DNA from: Bacteroidota bacterium
Lineage (GTDB): Bacteria > Bacteroidota > Bacteroidia > Bacteroidales > F082
Direction: 5' to 3'
Assembly: GCA_023396415.1 (NCBI GenBank)
Contig: JAEWWJ010000053.1
Span: 1-64,000, forward strand
Length of the DNA stretch: 64,000 nucleotides
Shown here in pieces: positions 34,484-43,664 of this stretch (positions are counted from its first letter, which is position 1; each line of letters starts with the position of its first letter). The position numbers and the translations under genes are program-made. The notes under the pieces are model-generated. The model was not told where the DNA came from. It searched no databases and saw nothing but the letters and a program-made list of their open reading frames with translations.

Positions 34484-36001
34484 ATGTTAAAAAAGATACA
34501 AACTGCCTTAATCTCTGTATTTTATAAAGATCGCCTCGACGAGATTGTGGAAAAGTTACACGCCCAAAACGTAAAAATTTACTCCACAGGCGGTACATAT
34601 CAATTTATTGAGGCTTTGAAAATTCCTGTTGAAGCGGTTGAAACGCTCACCGGTTATCCTTCAATTCTTGGAGGAAGGGTAAAAACCCTGCATCCAAAAG
34701 TGTTTGGAGGCATTTTAGGAAGAAGCGGAAACACTACCGATCAGCAAGAGATGACACAATACGCAATTCCCTCCTTTGACCTTGTGATTGTTGATTTGTA
34801 TCCTTTTGAATCTACCCTTCGCCAAACAACTGATGAAAACACCATCATCGAAAAAATTGATATCGGAGGTATTTCGCTCATTCGTGCCGCTGCCAAAAAC
34901 TATCAGGATGTGTGTATCGTTCCTTCATCGGACTATTACGATGCCTTGATTGAGCTTTTGGAAAAAGACAATGGCACCACCACACTCAGCGACCGCAAAC
35001 GCTTTGCAGGTTATGCTTTTGGCGTTAGTTCGGCATACGATGCCGCCATTTATAACTGGTTTGCTCAAGGCGAAACGGCTCAGCTGAGGATCGCTGCTAA
35101 CCATCCGCAACCCTTGCGTTATGGCGAAAATCCGCACCAAAAAGGTGTTTTTTACGGTCCACTCGACGAGCTGTTTGAACAGCTGCATGGCAAAGATCTT
35201 TCGTACAATAATTTGTTGGACTTAGAGGCCGGCCTCAGTTTAATGAACGAATTTCAAAGCACCACTTTTGCCATCCTCAAGCACAACAACACCTGTGGAA
35301 TCGCTTCTCGCGATACTTTATCAGAGGCTTACCAATCCGCTTTGGCAGGCGACCCTGTTTCGGCTTTCGGAGGTGTTTTGGTAAGCAACAAAGCTGTGGA
35401 TGAAGCCACGGCAACGCTCATTAACAGCTTGTTTTTTGAAGTCATTATCGCTCCCGCGTTTGAAGAAAAGGCCTTTGAGCTGCTCTGCTCTCGAAAAAAT
35501 AGAATAATTTTGCGCCATCGTGCCACACACTTTCCATCATCACAATACCGGAGCATTTTGAACGGCATTTTAATGCAAGAAAGAGATTTGATTACTGAAG
35601 AAGCCTCAGCAATGCACTTGGTTACCGAAAGAAAACTAACTGATGCTGAGTTAGATGATTTGGTTTTTGCCAATAAAGTTGTGAAACACACCCGCTCCAA
35701 TGCCATTGTTTTAGTCAAAAACAAACAACTGGTAGGAAGCGGCATCGGTCAAACTTCACGCGTTGATGCCTTGAAACAAGCCATCGCCAAGGCGCATGAG
35801 TTGGGGTTCGATTTGAAAGGTGCCGTGATGGCATCAGATGCCTTTTTCCCCTTTGCCGATTCTGTCGAATTGGCATCACAAGCCGGCATCATGGCAGTGG
35901 TACAACCCGGAGGATCAGTGCGGGACAACGACACGATCAACTTTTGCAACCAAGCAGGTATGGGCATGGCTTTTACCGGCAACAGGCATTTTAAACATTA
36001 A
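34484..36001 (+). CDS. purH: bifunctional AICAR formyltransferase / IMP cyclohydrolase
   Basis: 505 residues from the chosen Met at 34484 (MLKKIQTALISVFYKD). The frame is open to 34331, but the extra 51 residues have no counterpart in the family. The N-terminal MGS-like cyclohydrolase domain shows STGGTY and GGRVKTLHPKVFGGIL. The C-terminal transformylase domain shows LRYGENPHQKG, LKHNNTCGIAS (the K-H-x-N motif), DPVSAFGG and QPGGSVRDNDTINFCN. It performs the last two steps of de novo IMP synthesis. mreB begins 25 bases downstream, the purH-mreBCD order found in many Bacteroidota as I recall. Confidence 0.96.
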   Translation: MLKKIQTALISVFYKDRLDEIVEKLHAQNVKIYSTGGTYQFIEALKIPVEAVETLTGYPSILGGRVKTLHPKVFGGILGRSGNTTDQQEMTQYAIPSFDLVIVDLYPFESTLRQTTDENTIIEKIDIGGISLIRAAAKNYQDVCIVPSSDYYDALIELLEKDNGTTTLSDRKRFAGYAFGVSSAYDAAIYNWFAQGETAQLRIAANHPQPLRYGENPHQKGVFYGPLDELFEQLHGKDLSYNNLLDLEAGLSLMNEFQSTTFAILKHNNTCGIASRDTLSEAYQSALAGDPVSAFGGVLVSNKAVDEATATLINSLFFEVIIAPAFEEKAFELLCSRKNRIILRHRATHFPSSQYRSILNGILMQERDLITEEASAMHLVTERKLTDAELDDLVFANKVVKHTRSNAIVLVKNKQLVGSGIGQTSRVDALKQAIAKAHELGFDLKGAVMASDAFFPFADSVELASQAGIMAVVQPGGSVRDNDTINFCNQAGMGMAFTGNRHFKH

Positions 36002-36025
36002 AAAGGAAATAAATAACACACAGAT

Positions 36026-37048
36026 ATGGGATTGTTTTCATTCCTAAATAAGGAAATAGCCATTGACCTTGGCACTGCCAACACCGTCATCATTTATAAC
36101 GATAAAGTTGTGGTGGATGAACCCTCCATTGTTGCCATTGAGCGCAACACCGGACGTATTATTGCCGTTGGAAAAAAAGCCATGATGATGCATGGAAAAA
36201 CCCACGAAAACATTAAAACCATTCGTCCGCTGCGCGATGGCGTGATTGCCGATTTTCAGGCTGCCGAGCACATGATGCGCGAAATGATCAAAATGATTGG
36301 AATCAAGAGTAGGTTTTTTCCTCCTGCACTTAAAATGGTTATTTGTATTCCTTCGGGCATTACCGAGGTGGAAGAGCGTGCCGTGAAAGACTCAGCCGAA
36401 CAAGCCGGCGCTAAAGAAGTTAGGCTGATTCATGAGCCTATGGCGGCGGCCATCGGGATTGGAATTGATGTGCTGGAACCCACCGGAAACATGATTATTG
36501 ATATCGGAGGAGGAACCAGCGAAATTGCTGTGATTGCTTTGGGCGGTATTGTGAACAACAAATCCATTCGCATTGCCGGCGACGATTTCAATTCCGACAT
36601 TGAAGAGTATATGCGCAAACAACACAACATCACCATTGGCGAGCGCACCGCCGAAAGAATAAAAATTGAGGTGGGATCGGCATTGCCAATCCTTGACAAC
36701 CCGCCTGATGATTTTCCGGTGCATGGCCGCGACATGCTGACAGGTATCCCTAAAGAGATTCTGGTCAATTATATTGAGATTGCACATTGTCTCGATAAGA
36801 GCATCTCGAAAATTGAAGCAGCAGTGCTTAACGCCTTGGAAATGACACCACCGGAGCTGTCGGCCGATATTTTCCGTACCGGAATTTATTTGGCCGGAGG
36901 AGGGTCATTGTTGCGAGGCCTCGACAAAAGACTGCATCAAAAAACCAAACTACCGGTGCATGTAGCCGAAGATCCTCTGCGTGCCGTGGCACGCGGAACA
37001 GGAATTGCCCTCAAAAACTTTGATAAATTCCCCTTCCTCATCAAATAG
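36026..37048 (+). CDS. mreB: rod shape-determining protein MreB
   Basis: 340 residues, full length. This actin-like ATPase forms membrane filaments that direct lateral wall synthesis. The phosphate 1 loop is IDLGTANTVIIY, the connect and phosphate 2 region is NMIIDIGGGTSEIAVIAL, and the adenosine site is GIYLAGGGSLLRGLDKRL. An amphipathic N-terminus (MGLFSFLNKEIAID) suits membrane binding. It begins the mreBCD set and lies 25 bases after purH, so it is likely transcribed from the purH promoter. Confidence 0.97.
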   Translation: MGLFSFLNKEIAIDLGTANTVIIYNDKVVVDEPSIVAIERNTGRIIAVGKKAMMMHGKTHENIKTIRPLRDGVIADFQAAEHMMREMIKMIGIKSRFFPPALKMVICIPSGITEVEERAVKDSAEQAGAKEVRLIHEPMAAAIGIGIDVLEPTGNMIIDIGGGTSEIAVIALGGIVNNKSIRIAGDDFNSDIEEYMRKQHNITIGERTAERIKIEVGSALPILDNPPDDFPVHGRDMLTGIPKEILVNYIEIAHCLDKSISKIEAAVLNALEMTPPELSADIFRTGIYLAGGGSLLRGLDKRLHQKTKLPVHVAEDPLRAVARGTGIALKNFDKFPFLIK

Positions 37049-37068
37049 TTTAAGCATAGGCCAAAGGC

Positions 37069-37887
37069 ATGATTAACCTTATTCGATTTATACAGCGACA
37101 CAATTTTATCCTGCTTTTTGTGCTTCTCGAGGTTGTTGCATTGGTGATGCTCAGCCGTGGTCATACGTTTCAGCGCGCTGCCATCAACCACCGAACCAAT
37201 AATTTGGTTGGAGCCATTTACCATTTCAATAGCGACATCAACAACTACTTTTCATTGCAGCAACAAAACACCCGCTTGGTGCAACAAAATGCTCAACTTA
37301 TGCAACAACTTGCTGTGATGCGGGTTGCTATTCCCGAGCCCGACAGTGTTTTGCAAAGTCAAATTTTTGAATATGTGGCAGCAAGGGTGGTGAGCAATTC
37401 TGTTGATATGCGCAACAATTACATCATCATCAACAAAGGCTATCGCGATGGTATTACTAAAGATATGGGTCTTGTTTCGCCTGAAGGCGTGGCAGGAATT
37501 ATTATTGGAGTGAGCGAACATTATGCCACAGCCATGTCGCTCCTGCATAAACATGCCACCCTTAGCGTTCGTTTTAAAAATAACGATCAAATTGCCAATT
37601 TACATTGGAAGGGTGGCGATTATCGCATTGCCGAAGTGGTTGATATTCCGTCGCATGTGATTCCTTCGGAAGGTGATACCATTGTTACCAGTGGACACTC
37701 ATTTGTTTTTCCCGAAGGATTGATGGTGGGCACTGTGGACGAGCTCATCGAATCGGAAAGGGGAAATTTGAACACTGCCCGGGTGAGATTTCAAACCGAT
37801 TTTGGAAAACTTCGCAATGTGTACGTGGTTAAAAACAGTCACCGTGCCGAGTTGGATGCACTTTCAACCATCAAAACAAATGAATAA
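37069..37887 (+). CDS. mreC: rod shape-determining protein MreC
   Basis: 272 residues. One N-terminal helix (about 13-29, NFILLFVLLEVVALVML), a coiled-coil stretch rich in Gln (LQQQNTRLVQQNAQLMQQL), then the periplasmic beta domain with the MreC marks (NYIIINKGYRDGITKDMGL, GVAGIIIGVSEHYATAMSLL and the C-terminal FGKLRNVYVV). It links MreB filaments to periplasmic wall enzymes. It follows mreB by 20 bases and overlaps mreD by 8 bases, consistent with co-translation. Confidence 0.95.
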   Translation: MINLIRFIQRHNFILLFVLLEVVALVMLSRGHTFQRAAINHRTNNLVGAIYHFNSDINNYFSLQQQNTRLVQQNAQLMQQLAVMRVAIPEPDSVLQSQIFEYVAARVVSNSVDMRNNYIIINKGYRDGITKDMGLVSPEGVAGIIIGVSEHYATAMSLLHKHATLSVRFKNNDQIANLHWKGGDYRIAEVVDIPSHVIPSEGDTIVTSGHSFVFPEGLMVGTVDELIESERGNLNTARVRFQTDFGKLRNVYVVKNSHRAELDALSTIKTNE

Positions 37888-38395
37888 TCTGGGGAACAAC
37901 ATACTACGGTTTTTCTTCTTGATGTTGTTCCAGGTGTTGATTCTGAATAACATAGAATGGGGCGGCTACATCAATCCATTTGTGTATGTGCTTTTTGTTT
38001 TGATGCTTCCTCTTTCATTGCCGGGATGGGCATTGCTGCTGCTTGGCTTTGCTACGGGATTTACTCTGGACAGTTTTATGTCAACGCCCGGCCTGCACAC
38101 AGCAGCCACAGTGTTTATGGCTTTCATGCGACCATACGTAATTCAGTTGGCTACCGGAGCCAAACAGCCCGAAATGGTAAGCCGGCCCGGGCTGACGCAA
38201 ATGGGCCTGCGCTGGTGGTTCAGCTACACTTTGTCCTTGGTTTTTTTGCATCATTTGGCCTTGTTTTTACTCGAGTCATTTAGCTTCGAGCTAATAGGTT
38301 ATACCCTTTTGCGCACTTTGCTGAGCGTGATAGCCACACAAATATTGATCCTTTTATTGAGTTATTTCTTCTCCGTTCGACCCAAGAAAAATTAG
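37880..38395 (+). CDS. mreD: rod shape-determining protein MreD
   Basis: 171 residues starting MNNLGNNILRF at 37880, overlapping the mreC stop by 8 bases. I chose this start because the longer frame from 37802 lies wholly inside mreC. Five hydrophobic helices and no soluble domain, as in MreD; recognisable Bacteroidota features are LILNNIEWGGYINPFVYVLF and the GFATGFTLDSFMSTPGLHTA segment. It is the membrane partner of MreC. The usual next genes in this order (PBP2 and rodA) are absent; a promoter and a TlpA-like gene follow instead. Confidence 0.9.
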   Translation: MNNLGNNILRFFFLMLFQVLILNNIEWGGYINPFVYVLFVLMLPLSLPGWALLLLGFATGFTLDSFMSTPGLHTAATVFMAFMRPYVIQLATGAKQPEMVSRPGLTQMGLRWWFSYTLSLVFLHHLALFLLESFSFELIGYTLLRTLLSVIATQILILLLSYFFSVRPKKN

Positions 38396-38481
38396 TTTCA
38401 ATTCAACTTTGAGCTTTCGTTTTTCTCTTTAACCTTGTGTTAAAAAAAACAGAACAGTTATTTTCATTTCAAAAAAAACAA

Positions 38482-38489
38482 TAGATTTG
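38482..38489 (+). promoter_or_regulatory. -7 promoter element for the TlpA-like gene
   Basis: TAGATTTG matches TAnnTTTG, 29 bases before the ATG at 38518. It implies that this gene is transcribed apart from mreBCD. Confidence 0.5.
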
Positions 38490-38517
38490 TCTTCATTATG
38501 ACAAAAACCTCACACCC

Positions 38518-39624
38518 ATGAACCGTATTTTATTCTTTGCATTTGTAATTTTGATAGGCTTTTCGGCCTGTAATTCAGCCGATAAGGCTACACCACAATT
38601 TAAACTGACCCTTAGCATCGAAAATTTCGATGGCAAACAGGTGAAGGTTCAAAAACGCACAACTGATAGTTGGGAAGTAATTGATTCGGTAAAAGTTGCC
38701 GCCGGAGTGGCCCAACTTAAAGGTGATATCGCGCAGCCCGAAATGCTTTTTATCGTTTTTGAAGATATGCGCGGAACAGTGCCTTTTTTTGCTGAAGCCG
38801 TCGAAATAACAGTGAAAGCCAATCCCGATAATTTGCAACAAGCAGAGATTACCGGTTCACCCATTCATGAGCGCTATCTTGCTTTTAATGATAAGTTTGA
38901 AGAATTTGATGAGGTGCTTTATCAACACTACCAAGCCTACAAATCGGCTGAGGAAGCCGGCGATGAAGCTGCACTAAAAAGTGCTGAAGAGGCTTATCAA
39001 CAAGCTGAAAAAGAAAAGAATAAATTTTTGGTGGATTATATCCGCGCCAACAACAAAGATGTTGTGGCACAATACCTTCTGTATCGCAACACTTTTCAAT
39101 TTGAACTCGATGAGTTGGAATCGTTGGTGGTTAACTTTGACGAATCGGTAAAATCGAGCTACCTCAACGAGTTGTACGACCGTGTATTGGTGCTTAAAAA
39201 AGTTGCCGTAGGAATGCCGTTTATTGATTTTGAACAAGCCGGACCCAATGATAGTTTGGTTAAACTTTCGGACAAAGTAGGCGCAAAAGTTTTATTGGTT
39301 GATTTTTGGGCATCGTGGTGTCAGCCCTGTCGCGCTGAAAACCCAAATATCGTTGCGATATACAAAGATTTTAAAGATAAAGGCTTCGATGTTTTTGGAG
39401 TTTCTTTTGACACCGACCGTGAAAAATGGTTGCAAGCCATTGCCGACGACCAGCTTACTTGGGCCCATGTTTCCGACCTTAAAGGATGGGGCAATGCAGC
39501 CGGCAAACTGTATGGCGTTCAATCCATTCCGCACAGTGTGTTGTTGGATGCCAATGGAAACATTGTGGCCAAAAACCTAAGAGGCGATGAGCTGCGCAAC
39601 AAGGTGGCCGAAATGCTTCAATAA
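38518..39624 (+). CDS. TlpA-like thioredoxin lipoprotein with DUF4369-type N-terminus
   Basis: 368 residues. A lipoprotein signal (LIGFSAC, Cys18) anchors it outside the cytoplasm. The N-terminal ~100 residues are beta-rich and resemble the DUF4369 domain often joined to TlpA in this phylum. A charged helical region follows (KSAEEAYQQAEKEKNK). The C-terminal thioredoxin domain has the active site WASWCQPCRAE with C268 and C271, plus the cis-proline segment SIPHSVLLD. It should reduce disulfides or aid cytochrome c maturation in the periplasm. It has its own promoter and a strong terminator. Family call is solid; the specific partner is unknown. Confidence 0.93.
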   Translation: MNRILFFAFVILIGFSACNSADKATPQFKLTLSIENFDGKQVKVQKRTTDSWEVIDSVKVAAGVAQLKGDIAQPEMLFIVFEDMRGTVPFFAEAVEITVKANPDNLQQAEITGSPIHERYLAFNDKFEEFDEVLYQHYQAYKSAEEAGDEAALKSAEEAYQQAEKEKNKFLVDYIRANNKDVVAQYLLYRNTFQFELDELESLVVNFDESVKSSYLNELYDRVLVLKKVAVGMPFIDFEQAGPNDSLVKLSDKVGAKVLLVDFWASWCQPCRAENPNIVAIYKDFKDKGFDVFGVSFDTDREKWLQAIADDQLTWAHVSDLKGWGNAAGKLYGVQSIPHSVLLDANGNIVAKNLRGDELRNKVAEMLQ

Positions 39625-39650
39625 TCAAACCAATCCTTTTAAAGACATTA

Positions 39651-39685
39651 AAAAAGGCATTGAAACAACGTTTCAATGCCTTTTT
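39651..39685. terminator. bidirectional terminator between the TlpA-like gene and threonine dehydrogenase
   Basis: A perfect 16-bp stem (AAAAAGGCATTGAAAC and its complement) with a 3-base loop has A and T runs at both ends. It lies between two convergent stops. Confidence 0.9.
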
Positions 39686-39735
39686 GCTTTCATATTTATT
39701 GAAGAAATTTATGGTTTCCGGGGCAACAATTGGGT

Positions 39736-40683
39736 CTAAACCAATTTCTTTTTAATTTCTGTGAGCATCAACTCGGTCATCGTTTCCAAGTTGAAAACAT
39801 CGTTTAAGCCCCAATCCTTACGTGCCACACTGTCGTCAATGCTGGCTGGCCAGCTGTCGGCTATGGCTTGTCTGAAATCAGGTTCGTAGGTAATTGAAAA
39901 GTCAGGTTGGTGCTTTTGAATGGCTTTTGCAACATCTTTAGGGGTAAAACTCATACCGCCCACATTGTAGCTCGACCGCAACGAAAGCTTGTCGCCATCG
40001 GCTTCCATCAGTTGGATGGTCGCCTTAATAGCGTCATCCATAAACATCATGGGCAAGGCAGTATCTTCTCTCAAAAAACAGTTGTAGGTGTTGTTGCGAA
40101 TGGCTTCGTAATAAATTTCAACGGCATAGTCGGTAGTTCCGCCACCGGCTTCGGTTTTGTGGCTGATGAGACCGGGATAGCGAAGGCTACGGAAATCAAC
40201 ATCATATCTTTTTTGATAATATTCGCCCCAGCGTTCGCCTGCCAATTTACTGATGCCATAAACAGTATTGGGCTCCATCACAGTAAGCTGTGGTGTTTGG
40301 TGGCGGGGTGTGGTGGGGCCGAAAACGGCGATAGAGCTGGGCCAGAAAAGCTTTTTGGCATCCGAATCGCGGGCCAGCTCAAGGGTGTTCATCAGCGCAC
40401 GCATATTGATTTCCCAGGCTTGCTGTGGAATTTTTTCGGCATTGCCCGAAAGTACGGCAGCCAAATTATACACTTGGGTAATCTTAAAACGAACGGCAAA
40501 ATGCAGCAAGTTGTTATAGTCCATCACATCCAAGGTGTTGAAAGGACCGCCTTCGAGAATGTCTTTTGGCGGTTGTTTAATATCGGTGGCAAATACATTT
40601 TCGTTGCCATACATTTTCCTCAAGGCCAAGGTAAGCTCCGAACCAATTTGTCCTGAACAACCAATCACAAGAATACGCTCCAT
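39736..40683 (-). CDS. L-threonine 3-dehydrogenase, NAD-dependent epimerase (SDR) type
   Basis: 315 residues, extended SDR fold. The NAD-binding loop is GCSGQIGSE at residues 8-16 and the catalytic Tyr-Lys pair lies in YGISKLAGE. The strings RSLRYPGLISHKTEAGGGTTDYA (read in parts) and LPMMFMDDAIKATIQLM are characteristic of the threonine dehydrogenase group of this superfamily, found in Bacteroidota and animals. It oxidises threonine to 2-amino-3-ketobutyrate. A usual partner, 2-amino-3-ketobutyrate CoA ligase (kbl), is not adjacent. A -7 box lies 33 bases upstream. Alternative: a UDP-glucose 4-epimerase-like protein, less likely. Confidence 0.9.
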   Translation of the reverse strand: MERILVIGCSGQIGSELTLALRKMYGNENVFATDIKQPPKDILEGGPFNTLDVMDYNNLLHFAVRFKITQVYNLAAVLSGNAEKIPQQAWEINMRALMNTLELARDSDAKKLFWPSSIAVFGPTTPRHQTPQLTVMEPNTVYGISKLAGERWGEYYQKRYDVDFRSLRYPGLISHKTEAGGGTTDYAVEIYYEAIRNNTYNCFLREDTALPMMFMDDAIKATIQLMEADGDKLSLRSSYNVGGMSFTPKDVAKAIQKHQPDFSITYEPDFRQAIADSWPASIDDSVARKDWGLNDVFNLETMTELMLTEIKKKLV

Positions 40684-40716
40684 AAAGTGTCTGTTATTTA
40701 TTTAACAATTAAAAAG

Positions 40717-40724
40717 CAAATGTA
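40717..40724 (-). promoter_or_regulatory. -7 promoter element for threonine dehydrogenase
   Basis: The minus strand reads TACATTTG (TAnnTTTG), 33 bases before the start at 40683. Confidence 0.5.
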
Positions 40725-40797
40725 GCGGTTTTCCCTTTCGGGTGGGCTGTGGAAGGCTTTTTCCGTTGAAATTTCGTTACTTTGCAAGCTCAAAATA

Positions 40798-42291
40798 ATG
40801 TTGAAAATGCCAAAGCTCCGCAATAGATCACATGTTGTCATTTACAATAGCCTTAGCCGCAGCAAGGAAAAATTTGTACCCCTTCAACCCGAACATATCG
40901 GCATGTATGTGTGTGGTCCAACCGTTTATGGCGATGCCCATTTGGGTCATGCCCGCCCTGCCATTACATTTGATTTGGTGTATCGTTATTTCACTCATCT
41001 GGGCTACAAACTGCGTTATGTGCGCAATATTACCGATGTAGGTCATTTGGAAAATGATGCCGATGAAGGTGAGGATAAAATTGCACAAAAGGCGCGATTG
41101 CAACAGATTGAACCGATGGAAGTGGTCCAGTTTTATACAGTACTTTACCATAAAAACATGGATCAACTCAATGTTTTGCGACCATCTATCGAGCCTCATG
41201 CCTCTGGCCATATCATTGAGCAAATCGAAATGATTCAAAGTATTCTTGAAAAAGGATATGCCTATGTGGTGGATGGATCAGTGTATTTCGATGTTCTGAA
41301 ATACAGTAAAAACCACCATTATGGAATCCTTTCAGGACGAAAAATAGAAGATTTATTCAGCAATACGCGCCAGTTGGCCGGACAGACAGACAAACGCAAC
41401 AGTGCCGACTTTGCTATTTGGAAAAAAGCCGAACCTATTCATATTATGCGATGGCCATCGCCCTGGAGCGACGGATTTCCGGGTTGGCATATGGAGTGCT
41501 CGGCCATGGGCTGCAAATATCTTGGCGACCAATTTGACATCCACGGCGGTGGCCTCGATCTGCTGTTTCCGCACCACGAATCGGAAATCGCTCAATCAAC
41601 AATTGCCAACGGCAAATCGCCCGTGCGCTATTGGATGCACAACAATATGATTACCATTGACGGACAAAAAATGGGCAAGTCATTGGGCAATGCCATGTCG
41701 TTAGACGATATTTTCGTCGGCAATCATCCCCTGCTCGAAAAGGCCTACAGCCCAATGACCATTAGGTTTTTTATTTTGCAGGCACATTATCGCAGCACCC
41801 TCGACTTTTCAAACGAGGCCTTGCAAGCTGCCGAAAAAGGACTTAAAAAACTGCTTGCAGCCGATAGCGCTTTGCGCAACCTAAAAGCACAATCGGCTGC
41901 AAAAGATCAAGGGGTTGATGCCATTGTTGATGCTTGCTATGCAGCCATGAACGACGATTTTAGCAGTCCGATGGCTATTGCAGCACTTTTCGATGCCGTG
42001 AAAATAATCAATGCTGCCTCCGATGGACTTTTTGGATTAAATGAAAATGACCTGACAAAACTCAAACAACTGTTTGATGACTTCGTGTTCGGTATTTTGG
42101 GTTTAAAACCTGAGGCTTCCGGCACCGATCTCGAACTGGTGGATGGATTGATGCAAACCATTATCGGCCTCAGACAAGAAGCCCGAGCCAAGAAAGATTT
42201 TGCTACCAGCGATGTCATTCGCGATAGCTTGGCAAAATTGAACATTGTGCTTAAAGATGGTAAAGAAGGTACCAAATGGGAATTGAAATAG
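40798..42291 (+). CDS. cysS: cysteinyl-tRNA synthetase
   Basis: 497 residues. Class I aminoacyl-tRNA synthetase charging tRNA-Cys. The HIGH-equivalent is HLGH in GDAHLGHARP, and the KMSKS-equivalent is GQKMGKSLGN. Zinc ligands are expected from C in YVCGPTVYG, from GWHMECSAM and from the FPHHESE stretch, all present. The C-terminal helical and DALR-like regions follow. The start could be at 40798 or the next Met (40807). The upstream sequence TTACTTTGC near 40780 is a near match to a -7 box. Normal housekeeping gene. Confidence 0.96.
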   Translation: MLKMPKLRNRSHVVIYNSLSRSKEKFVPLQPEHIGMYVCGPTVYGDAHLGHARPAITFDLVYRYFTHLGYKLRYVRNITDVGHLENDADEGEDKIAQKARLQQIEPMEVVQFYTVLYHKNMDQLNVLRPSIEPHASGHIIEQIEMIQSILEKGYAYVVDGSVYFDVLKYSKNHHYGILSGRKIEDLFSNTRQLAGQTDKRNSADFAIWKKAEPIHIMRWPSPWSDGFPGWHMECSAMGCKYLGDQFDIHGGGLDLLFPHHESEIAQSTIANGKSPVRYWMHNNMITIDGQKMGKSLGNAMSLDDIFVGNHPLLEKAYSPMTIRFFILQAHYRSTLDFSNEALQAAEKGLKKLLAADSALRNLKAQSAAKDQGVDAIVDACYAAMNDDFSSPMAIAALFDAVKIINAASDGLFGLNENDLTKLKQLFDDFVFGILGLKPEASGTDLELVDGLMQTIIGLRQEARAKKDFATSDVIRDSLAKLNIVLKDGKEGTKWELK

Positions 42292-42350
42292 ACGCTTTTA
42301 TATCCGTTGCTTCGTAAAATAAAACGGATCAATCGTTGAAAGATATCCTT

Positions 42351-43211
42351 TTAATAAGCGTCGAAATCGAGACTTAAAAATTTGATTTGGTTGCTTTTTG
42401 GCATCCTTCCTAAGTCTGTTAAATCTCTAAATATCAAGTTTAAAGGCGATGGTTTTAAGCTGTTGGGAAATGGAAAGTAGGGTTTTCTTTTCCACGACAA
42501 TGGTTCGTCCATTCCCATCCAAATGCTTAAAGGATTGAGGCCGGTGCTTGTTTTTAATTGGATATTTTCGGGCAGCAGTTCCAAAGGAAAAGTCCCCAGC
42601 ACGGCATGAATCCCAAATTTTCCTGTGGGTGCCAACACTGTAAAATGATCTTTTTTCATCTTTACCACATATTGGAGCTTTGGGTTGTTGATTCGCCAGG
42701 CCAACAAATCTTTGTCCCAATCGCGTGCATATTCATAGTCTGTAGTCAAAGTCACATCAGGTGTTCCCAGTCCGAATTTTACCTCAAGCGGTGCCACGAG
42801 GGTAAAGCCAAGATGTTTGAGAAATCCAGGGGTGCTGTTCGCGTTGGCTACGCCAATCACAAACTCATAGCCCGAAGCCAATCCAAGTTCAAATGTTTTT
42901 TCGGCGAGCAACGTAAAGAGTCTTTTTCCCCTATGATTTTCATGTGTTGCCGAGTTGAGCGAAAGCAAACCTTTGGTTTTCTTGCCATTCAAATGGGCCA
43001 CGATTGGCTGCGTGACATAGTGCGCTGCCAGCTCGTTACCGGCCCAAGCGTTGAAACCCACCGCCGTACCTACCGGATTTTTGTTGTATTCCCAATCCAC
43101 AAATTCGGGAGTAAACTGCGTTGAAGCACCAAAAACCGCCGTGAGCAAGTTGGCCGTTTGTGCAATGCCGTTGGCTGTTAAATCAATGGGCGTTAAAATG
43201 TAATCTGACAT
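42351..43211 (-). CDS. GNAT family N-acetyltransferase
   Basis: About 286 residues starting MSDYILTPIDLT. The acetyl-CoA site resembles the GNAT motif A in the segment THENHRGKRLFTLLAEKTFE (R-G-K-R-L followed by a helix), preceded by a beta strand KGLLSLNSA. A later GFVIGVANANSTPGFLKHLGF-like stretch (here EFVIGVANANSTPGF then KHLGF) is the typical N-x-x-S-x-x-x-x-x-x-x-GF end of the fold. The C-terminal ~120 residues are unassigned and could be a second GNAT-like half. It is divergent from the Arn-like cluster with 58 bases between starts, so it may modify the same glycan. Substrate unknown. Confidence 0.8.
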   Translation of the reverse strand: MSDYILTPIDLTANGIAQTANLLTAVFGASTQFTPEFVDWEYNKNPVGTAVGFNAWAGNELAAHYVTQPIVAHLNGKKTKGLLSLNSATHENHRGKRLFTLLAEKTFELGLASGYEFVIGVANANSTPGFLKHLGFTLVAPLEVKFGLGTPDVTLTTDYEYARDWDKDLLAWRINNPKLQYVVKMKKDHFTVLAPTGKFGIHAVLGTFPLELLPENIQLKTSTGLNPLSIWMGMDEPLSWKRKPYFPFPNSLKPSPLNLIFRDLTDLGRMPKSNQIKFLSLDFDAY

Positions 43212-43269
43212 GGTTAGAATTTTAGTAGTAAATTTGCTTCTTGATGCGAAATTAAAGCAATTTTGAAGA

Positions 43270-43644
43270 ATGAATATGTTTAAAGTCGTCTTATTGTCGG
43301 TTTTTACCACACTGCTTATCACCACCGGACAAGTGTTATGGAAGATCGGCCTCCAGAAAATCGGCGGGTTTTACATCGCCGAAAAAAGCATTGTAGAAAA
43401 TTTCTTTAGAATTGTTTTCAACGGCTGGATTTTTTCAGGCTTTGTGGTGTATGCCATTGCGACGGGTTTTTTCATGTGGCTGCTATCTAAATTCGAGATC
43501 AGCCTGGTGATTCCAATTTCGAGTGTGGCATTTATTTATTCGCTGCTGGCCGGCTACTGGATATTTAACGAAACCATCAGCCCGCTGCGCATTGTAGGCG
43601 TAATTTGCATCATGTTTGGCGTTTTTTTGGTGGTTAGAAATTAG
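43270..43644 (+). CDS. small EamA/SMR-type membrane transporter (ArnE/ArnF-like)
   Basis: 124 residues with four membrane helices, the size of small multidrug resistance-type proteins. The N-terminus TTLLITTGQVLWKIGLQKIG resembles ArnE/ArnF and EamA halves, and the ISLVIPISSVAFIYSLLAGYW plus ETISPLRIVGVICIMFGVFLV segments are the third and fourth helices of EamA proteins. In the Arn system this family flips an undecaprenyl-phosphate-linked aminosugar across the inner membrane. Here it heads a gene run with a deacetylase, a GT-C transferase and a GT2 transferase, which supports a lipid-linked sugar substrate. That is inference. Confidence 0.8.
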   Translation: MNMFKVVLLSVFTTLLITTGQVLWKIGLQKIGGFYIAEKSIVENFFRIVFNGWIFSGFVVYAIATGFFMWLLSKFEISLVIPISSVAFIYSLLAGYWIFNETISPLRIVGVICIMFGVFLVVRN

Positions 43645-43664
43645 CAGATAACTTTTCCCAACAC

